The position numbers and the translations under genes are program-made. A stretch of DNA of 6,569 bases from Pseudomonadota bacterium (lineage in GTDB: Bacteria > Pseudomonadota > Alphaproteobacteria > Rhizobiales > Kaistiaceae). The stretch lies in contig JAEVZM010000615.1 in assembly GCA_023392225.1 (NCBI GenBank), positions 1 to 6,569 on the forward strand. Reading direction: 5' to 3'. The notes under the pieces are model-generated. The model made no database searches. It saw only the letters and a program-made list of their open reading frames with translations, and had not been told where the DNA came from. Below, piece after piece: positions 1 to 4,975 of the stretch. How positions within the stretch are numbered: position 1 is the stretch's first letter; each line of letters begins with the position of its first letter.

Positions 1-803
1 TCCTCGGTCTGTTCGACCGGCTGAAGGTGAAGCGGGCCGAGAGCTTCGAGCACATTCACGGCCTCATCGAGGCGACCAAGCGCGCCTGGGTGATCCGCGA
101 CCGCGAGGTCACCGACCCGCTGTTCTCGCGCGAGCTCGGGCCCTATCTCGCCCCGTCCTGGCTCGACGCGCAGGCCGAGGCGATCGACATGCGCCGCGCC
201 GCCCCGTACCCGCCCGGCGACCCCAAGGGAGACACCGTGTGGATGGGCGCGGTCGACGGCAACGGCCTCGCCGTCTCGCTGATCCAGTCGGTCTATTTCG
301 AGTTCGGCTCGGGCGTCGTCCTGCCGCGCACCGGCATGCTGTGGCAGAACCGCGGCGTCGGCTTCTCGCTCGACCCTCGCTCGCATCGGGCGCTCGCTCC
401 CGGGCGGAGGCCGTTCCACACGCTCAACCCGCCGCTCGCCCGCTTCAGGGACGGCCGCACCCTCACCTACGGCACGATGGGCGGCGACGGCCAGCCGCAG
501 TTCCAGGCGGCGATCTTCACCCGCCATGCCCTGTTCGGCCTCGAGCCGGGCGAGGCGATCGACCGGCCACGCTGGCGCTGGGGCCGCACCTGGGGCGAAG
601 GCGACCAGTCCGCCGTCGAGGTCGAGAACCGCTTCGACCCGGACCTCCTCACCGCGCTCGAGCGCGCCGGGCACCACCTCGTCATCCTCGACAAGCCCTA
701 TGCCAACGCCATGGGCCATGCCGGCATGGTGCTCCGCCGCCCCGACGGCCGCTTCCTCGGCGCCTCCGACCCGCGTTCCGACGGCGCGGCCGTGGCGGCG
801 TAG
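1..803 (+). CDS. Gamma-glutamyltransferase-family Ntn hydrolase, C-terminal part (5' end outside window)
   Basis: The reading frame is open from base 3 and ends at a TAG at 801-803. The protein matches the C-terminal part of the gamma-glutamyltranspeptidase (GGT) family, proenzymes that cleave themselves before a catalytic threonine. That threonine is the ACC codon at 234-236, in the motif GDTVWMGAVDGNG. It is followed by SLIQS and GSGVVLPRTG (nucleotides 276-335), the family's HTLNPP segment, the GTMGGDGQPQ glycine loop (about 471-503) and a C-terminal DPRSDGAA. The family hydrolyses or transfers gamma-glutamyl or other amide groups. The canonical TTH after the cleavage site is TVW here, and the NNQMDDF substrate loop is replaced by QNRGVGF. 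This resembles the oxamate-amidohydrolase (HpxW)/YwrD-type branch more than true GGT. The large subunit and any signal peptide lie outside the window. Family is secure; substrate is unknown. Confidence 0.9.
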   Translation, partial: LGLFDRLKVKRAESFEHIHGLIEATKRAWVIRDREVTDPLFSRELGPYLAPSWLDAQAEAIDMRRAAPYPPGDPKGDTVWMGAVDGNGLAVSLIQSVYFEFGSGVVLPRTGMLWQNRGVGFSLDPRSHRALAPGRRPFHTLNPPLARFRDGRTLTYGTMGGDGQPQFQAAIFTRHALFGLEPGEAIDRPRWRWGRTWGEGDQSAVEVENRFDPDLLTALERAGHHLVILDKPYANAMGHAGMVLRRPDGRFLGASDPRSDGAAVAA

Positions 804-813
804 GCGGAGATCA

Positions 814-874
814 CAGCGTGCTTCGCGGCCGGGCCGCCTGTTACTGCCGCGCCTCAGCGTCCCGCGAAGCGCTG
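814..874. terminator. Inverted repeat between convergent GGT-family and VOC genes, possible terminator
   Basis: CAGCG-TG-CTTCGCGG at 814-828 is complementary to CCGCGAAGCGCTG at 862-874. This gives 13 paired bases with a two-base bulge and a 33-base loop. A small nested hairpin (GCGGC-CGG-GCCGC) lies at the base of that loop. The right arm falls inside the 3' end of the VOC gene, whose stop is at 854-856. Only a TTT follows on the plus strand, so it is not a classical intrinsic terminator. The position between two convergent genes suggests transcript-end formation. Confidence 0.35.
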
Positions 875-1252
875 TTTCGCCGCTTCGGTGGCCGGCATGT
901 AGAGCGATACCGCGGTGCCCTCGGGGTCGCGGAACTGGAACGTCCGGTTGCCCCAGGGCATCGTCTTGAGGCCATGCACCAGCGCCACCTTATCCTTGAG
1001 GCGCTCGTACTCGGCATCGACGTCCTCGACCTGGAACTCGAGGCAGGCGGTGCGGTTGGCGCCGGGCTCGGCGCTGCCCTCCGCCCACAGCGGCACGGTC
1101 TCGACCGCGCCGATGGCGAGGGTCGCGCCGGGCGTGACGATCTCGGCGAAGACCGGCGCCAGCCACTCGGCCTTCCGGCCGGTGACCATCTCGTAGAACG
1201 CGACCATGGCCTTGATGTCGGCCGCGATCAGGCGGGTGGAGGCGAGCTTCAT
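854..1252 (-). CDS. VOC family (glyoxalase/bleomycin-resistance fold) protein
   Basis: A 132-residue protein with the paired beta-alpha-beta-beta-beta modules of the vicinal oxygen chelate superfamily. The first module opens with LIAADIKAMVAFYEMVTG (residues 8-25). The second opens with ACLEFQVEDVDAEYERLK and ends with the family's FRDPEGTAVSLY (residues 107-118). VOC members include glyoxalases, dioxygenases and antibiotic-binding proteins, usually soluble dimers. The usual metal ligands look absent: residues 1-12 contain no His or Glu, and Ser116 sits where DPEG-type motifs often carry the Glu ligand. Binding or sequestration, or a divergent enzyme, is therefore as likely as metal catalysis. 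The frame stays open upstream to 1441, but ATG at 1250-1252 is preferred because AAGGGA lies six bases upstream and the homology begins there. No specific substrate can be named. Confidence 0.88.
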   Translation of the reverse strand: MKLASTRLIAADIKAMVAFYEMVTGRKAEWLAPVFAEIVTPGATLAIGAVETVPLWAEGSAEPGANRTACLEFQVEDVDAEYERLKDKVALVHGLKTMPWGNRTFQFRDPEGTAVSLYMPATEAAKQRFAGR

Positions 1253-1395
1253 GGCGGGTCCCTTCGGACGAGAGCGGACTGAACCGCCCCCGTCTCCCAC
1301 GCCTGCCGACACCGTCCTGTCAGGAGCCCGTTTCGCCCGCGAAGAAACGTCGGTTGCGGAACCCCATCGCCTTGCCGTCCCCGGGCCGTGAATGA

Positions 1396-1427
1396 CCCGC
1401 CAAGAGGCGGGATCCGGTCTTGGCGGG
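1396..1427. repeat. Three-armed inverted repeat (two mutually exclusive hairpins)
   Basis: CCCGCCAAGA (1396-1405) is perfectly complementary to TCTTGGCGGG (1418-1427), with a 12-base loop. The first six bases, CCCGCC, can instead pair with GGCGGG at 1406-1411 across the loop AAGA. The same left arm can therefore form a short or a long hairpin. It lies in the 236-base gap between two minus-strand genes. No T-tract follows on either strand. Confidence 0.55.
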
Positions 1428-1440
1428 AGTATGGACGCCA

Positions 1441-1472
1441 CCCGACAGCGGACGATGCGCCCCGCTGTCGGG
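1441..1472. repeat. Perfect 11-bp inverted repeat downstream of the exported-protein gene
   Basis: CCCGACAGCGG (1441-1451) pairs perfectly with CCGCTGTCGGG (1462-1472) around a 10-base loop. It begins 17 bases beyond the stop of the minus-strand gene ending at 1489. It could be a terminator-like or 3'-end-stabilising hairpin of that transcript, but there is no U-tract. Together with the repeat at 1396-1427 it fills much of the gap before the VOC gene. Confidence 0.5.
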
Positions 1473-1488
1473 CGCCTGGAACGAGAAG

Positions 1489-1884
1489 CTACTTCGTCGT
1501 CCCGATCTTCACCGTAACCTCATCGCTCTCCGAGGCGACGGTCACCTCATTGTGGCCGCCGGCGTAAGGGTCCTCCGAATAGCTGAACTCGATATCGGTC
1601 AGGACCCGGGCGCACCCGTCACTCGACTCGACCAGTTCGACCTGGAGATAGAGCGTCTCGGGAAGTCCGACCTTGTCGCTCTTCGATACGGTCGCCGTAA
1701 AACACGGAGCGGGCGCGGTGATCATGCCCGTCACCTTGAGACGCTCGCCCGGCGGCATCATGTCATGGTTGGCCTCGACCTTGCTGAGATGCCCGACCTC
1801 ATGGGCGGAATAGGCCATGCTCGCCCCGAAAACCATGGTGGAGGCAATGAGTCCCACTGCAAGAGCCTGGCTTCGCGAAACCAT
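1489..1884 (-). CDS. Small exported protein of unknown function
   Basis: A 131-residue protein that I do not recognise. Residues 1-26 look like a Sec signal peptide: Arg4, a hydrophobic core around residues 7-22, then MAYSA before HEVG, with likely cleavage near residues 26-27. The mature part is about 105 residues, rich in Thr/Val/Glu and predicted mostly beta-strand. It has exactly two cysteines, Cys61 (TAPAPCF) and Cys91 (SSDGCAR), which could form a disulfide in the periplasm. An in-frame ATG at 1951-1953 would add 23 residues but has no ribosome-binding site. ATG 1882-1884 has GGGAGG six bases upstream and exposes the signal peptide, so I chose it. Local GC at the 5' end is about 55-60%, below the 72% counted at 601-660. 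It reads in the same direction as the hydrolase upstream, but with a 145-base gap. Confidence 0.78.
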   Translation of the reverse strand: MVSRSQALAVGLIASTMVFGASMAYSAHEVGHLSKVEANHDMMPPGERLKVTGMITAPAPCFTATVSKSDKVGLPETLYLQVELVESSDGCARVLTDIEFSYSEDPYAGGHNEVTVASESDEVTVKIGTTK

Positions 1885-2013
1885 CTTGTTCCTCCCTTGG
1901 ATACTGCAGCGAAAGGCCACAGCCAAAGGTAGTAATACACCAATAAAGCGCATTTAGTCCAATGCACCCTGATAAATGGCGATTCTGTACGGCGCCGCAA
2001 CGGTCGAGTCGAA

Positions 2014-2032
2014 TGAGGCGCGGTGCGCCTCA
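2014..2032 (-). terminator. Stem-loop at the stop codon of the alpha/beta hydrolase gene, possible terminator
   Basis: TGAGGCGC (2014-2021) and GCGCCTCA (2025-2032) are perfectly complementary around a three-base loop. On the minus strand the first three bases of the stem are the TGA stop of the hydrolase. Only TTCG follows, so the U-tract is poor. It may terminate the transcript weakly or stabilise its 3' end. Confidence 0.35.
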
Positions 2033-2800
2033 CTCCATCTCGGTCACGCCCTCGACCGCGGCGATCATGCGCGCAAGGTCCTCGGGTCGCGACAGGCGAT
2101 GGTCGCCGTCCTTGACCAGGGTCAGCACAACGTCGTCGCTGGCGAGCCGCGACACCAGCGCCGTCGCGTGCTGCCACGGCACGTCGCTGTCCTCGACGCC
2201 CTGGAGGATGTGCACCGGGCAGCCGGTCTCGATCAGCCGCTCGCCGAAGAGGTGCGCCTCGCCGTCGTCGATGAGCGCCTTAGTGATCGTGTAGCCGGCG
2301 GCGGAATAGTCGCTCGGCAGGGCGACGGCGCCCGCCTCGGCAAGCTCCTTCTTCTGCGCCTTGGTCATCTCGTCGAACATCAGCGCCCGGGTCATGTCGA
2401 CCGCCGGGGCGATCAGGACGAGGCCCGCCACCCGCCCCGTCGTCCGGAGCGATTCGGCGAGGAGGAGCGCCAGCCAGCCGCCCATCGACGAGCCGACCAC
2501 CACCTGTGGCCCTTCGGTCGTCGCGAACACCGCCCGCGCCTCCTCGAGCCAGCGCGAGATGGTGCCCTCGGCGAAGGCTCCGCCCGAGGCGCCATGGCCG
2601 GAATAGTCGAATCGGGTGAAGGCCCGCCCGCTCGTAGCCGCGAAGCCATCGAGCGCCTCGGCCTTCGATCCGCGCATGTCGGAGGCGAATCCGCCCAGCC
2701 AGAACAGTCCGGGCCCCGCCCCCGTTCGGCGCAGCACCGCGATATCGCGGGCCGACGCCGCTTCGCCGACCCGAAGCATCTCCACCTGGTTCTCGCTCAT
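2030..2800 (-). CDS. Alpha/beta hydrolase, ABHD10-like serine esterase
   Basis: A 256-residue cytoplasmic alpha/beta-hydrolase-fold protein of normal family length. The oxyanion-hole region is WLGGFASDM (34-42). FDYSGHGASGG (64-74) is the HG-type turn. The nucleophile elbow is GSSMGGW, with Ser105. The acid is probably Asp204 in LQGVEDSDVPW, and the catalytic His234 is in KDGDHRLS, so the triad is complete. The arrangement resembles ABHD10-type thioesterase/esterases and short bacterial carboxylesterases. The natural substrate cannot be inferred. The start at 2798-2800 has only a poor Shine-Dalgarno (GGTCAGG directly against ATG). A start at Met8 (2777-2779), with AGGTGG close upstream, is an alternative. 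It is divergent from the DUF805 gene across 217 bases. Confidence 0.9.
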   Translation of the reverse strand: MSENQVEMLRVGEAASARDIAVLRRTGAGPGLFWLGGFASDMRGSKAEALDGFAATSGRAFTRFDYSGHGASGGAFAEGTISRWLEEARAVFATTEGPQVVVGSSMGGWLALLLAESLRTTGRVAGLVLIAPAVDMTRALMFDEMTKAQKKELAEAGAVALPSDYSAAGYTITKALIDDGEAHLFGERLIETGCPVHILQGVEDSDVPWQHATALVSRLASDDVVLTLVKDGDHRLSRPEDLARMIAAVEGVTEME

Positions 2801-2924
2801 CCTGACCGCACGCCCATCGCTGACCGACTACAACTGCGGCCGTTCTAGCGCGCTGGGCCGCGCGGCGAAACCGCGGGCGCCGCGCCGCGCAAAAGCATCC
2901 CCCGGAGCTCGACAACAACTACAA

Positions 2925-2953
2925 TTGACAGGTCGGCCCAATACTCACACTCT
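2925..2953 (+). promoter_or_regulatory. Possible sigma-70 promoter for the DUF805 gene
   Basis: An exact TTGACA occurs at 2925-2930, inside the comparatively AT-rich part of the divergent gap. At 17-base spacing the -10 would be CACTCT (2948-2953), which matches TATAAT at only two of six positions. The -35 is convincing and the -10 is not, so this is tentative. The start codon lies about 60 bases downstream of the predicted start site. Confidence 0.3.
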
Positions 2954-3017
2954 GTTTACTTGCATTCCGTACTTTGGCGTCATCTGCGACACGGGGAAGA
3001 CGGGGGATCTCTCAACC

Positions 3018-3428
3018 ATGGGATTTGCGGAAGCAATCAAGAATAACTTCTCGAAGTACGTCACCTTTTCCGGCCGTGCACCGCGCTCGGAATTCTGGTG
3101 GTGGGTGCTTTTCACGTTCGTGACCAGCATCATACTCGGCGCCATCGACATGGCCCTGTTCGGCACGACGGTGGTCGGCCCCGAGGGCTTCTCTGCCCAG
3201 ACGAACTTCTCGCCGCTCGCCGGCATCTTCTCTCTCGCCGTCTTCCTGCCGTCGATCTCGGTGGCGGTCCGGCGCCTGCACGACACCAACCGCACCGGCT
3301 GGTGGTGGTGGCTGATCTTCATCCCGCTGATCGGCATCATCGTGCTGATCGTGTTCTGGGCGAGCGAGGGTACCCGCGGCCCCAACAACTACGGCGAAGA
3401 CCCGCTGGAGTACGATCGCGGGCGCTGA
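3018..3428 (+). CDS. DUF805 family inner-membrane protein
   Basis: A 136-residue protein with all the hallmarks of DUF805 (YhaH/YhaI-like). These are the N-terminal YVTFSGRAPRSEFWWW (14-29), the central VRRLHDTNRTGWWWW (84-98) and the C-terminal GTRGPNNYGEDP (118-129). Three hydrophobic stretches at about 27-48, 65-83 and 95-115 should span the inner membrane. The molecular function of the family is not established. The frame is open far upstream, but the homology begins at ATG 3018-3020 and GGGGGA lies about 10 bases before it. The gene is monocistronic: a divergent gene lies on one side, and an intrinsic terminator followed by the rplU promoter lies on the other. Confidence 0.92.
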   Translation: MGFAEAIKNNFSKYVTFSGRAPRSEFWWWVLFTFVTSIILGAIDMALFGTTVVGPEGFSAQTNFSPLAGIFSLAVFLPSISVAVRRLHDTNRTGWWWWLIFIPLIGIIVLIVFWASEGTRGPNNYGEDPLEYDRGR

Positions 3429-3451
3429 GGCGGGAGGTTTCATCGAGTCCC

Positions 3452-3488
3452 GAGGGGCGCCGGAGCGGTTCGGCGCCTCTCTTTCCTT
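3452..3488 (+). terminator. Rho-independent terminator of the DUF805 gene
   Basis: GAGGGGCGCCG (3452-3462) pairs with CGGCGCCTCTC (3471-3481) around an 8-base loop. The stem is 11 bp with one G-T wobble. TTTCCTT follows. It starts 24 bases after the DUF805 stop, and its T-rich tail runs into the -35 box of the rplU promoter. Confidence 0.75.
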
Positions 3489-3514
3489 GACACAACCGCC
3501 GCCATCCCTATAAC
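3487..3514 (+). promoter_or_regulatory. Near-consensus sigma-70 promoter of rplU-rpmA
   Basis: TTGACA at 3487-3492 is an exact -35 consensus. TATAAC at 3509-3514 matches five of six -10 positions, with a 16-base spacer. Transcription should start near 3521, leaving a leader of about 105 bases before rplU. A strong promoter is expected for ribosomal protein genes. Confidence 0.8.
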
Positions 3515-3526
3515 TCGCCGCGAGCA

Positions 3527-3604
3527 GGCGCGACCTTTGCGGGACGCGCCCTTCCGTTTCTTTGAATTTCGGGCCTCAAGTGCCCCCCGGTCGATGAGAC
3601 CGGG
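3527..3604 (+). promoter_or_regulatory. Structured 5' leader of rplU (two predicted stem-loops)
   Basis: The first hairpin pairs GGCGCG (3527-3532) with CGCGCC (3545-3550) and is followed by the pyrimidine-rich CTTCCGTTTCTTT, an attenuator-like arrangement. The second pairs CCCGGTC (3586-3592) with GACCGGG (3598-3604) around GATGA, ending 21 bases before the rplU ATG. Such leaders can carry autogenous control of ribosomal protein operons. I cannot match this one to a described L21 leader, so regulation is inferred from structure alone. Confidence 0.4.
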
Positions 3605-3625
3605 ACCGGACATCTGGATACGACC

Positions 3626-3967
3626 ATGTTCGCAGTCATCAAGACCGGCGGGAAGCAGTACCGGGTCTCTCCCTCCGAACCCATCACCATCGAGAAGCTC
3701 GAGGGTGAAGCCGGCGACACCATCTCCTTCGACCAGGTCATGCTGGTCGGCGGGGCCGATGGCGCCGAGCCGACCCTCGGTGCGCCGACCGTCTCCGGTG
3801 CCACGGTCACCGGCGAGATCGTCGAGCAGACCCGCGGCCCGCGGCTTCTCATCTTCAAGAAGCGTCGCCGCAAGAACTCGCGGCGGACCCGTGGCCATCG
3901 CCAGTGGCTGACCAAGGTGCGGATCACCGACATCCTCACCGGCGCGCCCGCGGCGGCCCAGAGCTAA
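3626..3967 (+). CDS. rplU: 50S ribosomal protein L21
   Basis: A 113-residue protein starting MFAVIKTGGKQYRV, the universal L21 opening, and carrying the signature IFKKRRRKNSRRTRGHRQW (about residues 76-94) followed by LTKVRITDI. L21 binds 23S rRNA in the large subunit and assembles alongside L20. The length is slightly above the roughly 103 residues of the E. coli protein because of a short Ala-rich tail (GAPAAAQS). The ribosome-binding site is weak (GGA about eight bases upstream), but the start is fixed by homology. It is the first gene of the rplU-rpmA operon and lies behind a strong promoter and a structured leader. Confidence 0.98.
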   Translation: MFAVIKTGGKQYRVSPSEPITIEKLEGEAGDTISFDQVMLVGGADGAEPTLGAPTVSGATVTGEIVEQTRGPRLLIFKKRRRKNSRRTRGHRQWLTKVRITDILTGAPAAAQS

Positions 3968-3995
3968 CGCCAGAGTTTAAGGAAGGACCGGACCA

Positions 3996-4265
3996 ATGGC
4001 CCACAAGAAAGCAGGCGGCTCCTCGCGCAACGGTCGCGATTCTGCTGGTCGCCGTCTCGGCGTGAAGAAGTACGGCGGCGAGGCAGTCGTCTCCGGCAAC
4101 ATCATCGTGCGCCAGCGCGGCACCAAGTGGCATCCCGGCCAGAACGTCGGCCTGGGCAAGGACCACACGATCTTCGCCACCACCGACGGCACCGTCTCGT
4201 TCCAGACGAAAGCCGGCGGTCGCACCTATGTGTCGGTAAATCCGGCCATGGAGGCTGCAGAATAA
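3996..4265 (+). CDS. rpmA: 50S ribosomal protein L27
   Basis: An 89-residue protein with the L27 N-terminus MAHKKAGGSSRNGRDSAGRR and the central GNIIVRQRGTKWHPG motif. L27 sits near the peptidyl-transferase centre, where its flexible N-terminus reaches towards the P-site tRNA. It begins directly with MAHKK, so it has no cleavable N-terminal extension of the Firmicutes/Prp type. AAGGAAGGA lies eight bases upstream of ATG, a much stronger site than that of rplU. The spacing of 28 bases from the rplU stop supports co-transcription, and a strong terminator follows. Confidence 0.98.
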   Translation: MAHKKAGGSSRNGRDSAGRRLGVKKYGGEAVVSGNIIVRQRGTKWHPGQNVGLGKDHTIFATTDGTVSFQTKAGGRTYVSVNPAMEAAE

Positions 4266-4325
4266 AGCCGGCACCTCAACCGCCGGCGTCTCATCGACCC
4301 GGCGGCTTATAGAGCGGTTCAGACC

Positions 4326-4358
4326 GGGGAGATGGGGCACCATCTCCCCTTTTTCTTT
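4326..4358 (+). terminator. Rho-independent terminator of rplU-rpmA
   Basis: GGGGAGATGG (4326-4335) and CCATCTCCCC (4340-4349) form a perfect 10-bp stem with a four-base loop. TTTTTCTTT follows. It lies 60 bases after the rpmA stop and only 10 bases before the AGGAGG of the next gene. A weaker 7-bp hairpin (CCGCCGG 4280-4286 with CCGGCGG 4299-4305) precedes it. Confidence 0.9.
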
Positions 4359-4378
4359 GCCGCTCCCAGGAGGTTGCC

Positions 4379-4975
4379 ATGCGGGACAGACAGGACGGAG
4401 ACTCCGACGAGATCTTTGAACGGACAGCGCCGATCAGGACGCCACGGCTCCTGATGCGGCGCCCCGGCGAGGCCGATCGCGCCGTGATCGTCCGCCTCGC
4501 AGCCAACCCGGGCATCGCCCGCAACCTGGCCGCCGCCCCCGGCAGCCACGGCAAGGGCGAGGGTGAGTCGTTCACCGTGATCGAGCGGCGGACCGGCAAC
4601 ATCGTCGGCCTCGCCGGCTACGGCGTGATGGCCGACCGGCGCGGCGCGGTCGAGGTCGCGACCTGGATCGGCGAGGAGCACTGGGGCCTCGGCTACGCAA
4701 CCGAGGCGACTCACGCCGTCATCGACCGCGCCTTCTGCGAGACCGGCATCTCGGTGCTGTGGTGCTCCAACCGGGTCAGCAACGGCCGGGCCCGGCGGGT
4801 GATCGAGAAGTGCGGGTTCCAGTTCCGGGAGACCGGGATGGTGCGCTCGCCCACCGCCTTCGGCGCGGTTCCGGTCGAGCGCTTCGTGCTCGAGCGGCGC
4901 AACTGGGCGAGCCTCAAGTCCTGGGGCACCGAATCGCGGGATCATGGTGATGAGTCGCTCAACAATGCCGCCTGA
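4379..4975 (+). CDS. GNAT family N-acetyltransferase (RimJ/RimL-like), first of a tandem pair
   Basis: A 198-residue protein of the GNAT superfamily, Acetyltransf_3/RimJ-RimL type, which transfers acetyl from acetyl-CoA to an amine. IRTPRLLMRRPGEAD (19-33) is the usual first strand. WIGEEHWGLGYATEA (96-110) is motif A, which binds the CoA pyrophosphate. NGRARRVIEKCGFQF is the C-terminal motif B region. Between Pro54 and IVGLAGY there are about 20 residues, against about 33 in the neighbouring paralogue. The helix carrying PHPYxxxDAExF is therefore missing or replaced by a Gly-rich stretch (GSHGKGEGE). The start is supported by AGGAGG five bases upstream. The acceptor substrate is unknown. Reasonable guesses are a ribosomal-protein N-terminus, an antibiotic or a small metabolite. 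Confidence 0.88.
   Translation: MRDRQDGDSDEIFERTAPIRTPRLLMRRPGEADRAVIVRLAANPGIARNLAAAPGSHGKGEGESFTVIERRTGNIVGLAGYGVMADRRGAVEVATWIGEEHWGLGYATEATHAVIDRAFCETGISVLWCSNRVSNGRARRVIEKCGFQFRETGMVRSPTAFGAVPVERFVLERRNWASLKSWGTESRDHGDESLNNAA

Noticed and set aside
239..1282. Long plus-strand open frame overlapping the GGT-family and VOC genes
   Set aside because: It is Arg/Pro/Ala-rich, typical of a shadow frame in GC-rich DNA. It overlaps two genes with clear family motifs and has no recognisable domain.
1253..1441. 63-residue N-terminal extension of the VOC protein
   Set aside because: The extension is low-complexity and has no homology-like features. It would run through the hairpin at 1396-1427, while the internal ATG at 1250-1252 has a good Shine-Dalgarno and starts the conserved fold.
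1885..1953. Upstream start (ATG 1951-1953) for the exported protein
   Set aside because: There is no Shine-Dalgarno, and it would bury a good signal peptide inside the protein. The internal ATG at 1882-1884 has a strong GGGAGG site.
1962..2848. Plus-strand open frames opposite the alpha/beta hydrolase
   Set aside because: The minus-strand frame has a complete catalytic triad and the family fold. The plus-strand frames are antisense shadows without motifs.
2860..2890. GCGCGGCG...CGCCGCGC inverted repeat upstream of the hydrolase
   Set aside because: The stretch is nearly pure G+C and has several equivalent pairings, so chance complementarity is likely. It has no T-tract or other supporting context.
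2945..3443. Minus-strand open frames opposite the DUF805 gene
   Set aside because: These are shadows of a gene with all DUF805 motifs. They have no ribosome-binding site or family resemblance.
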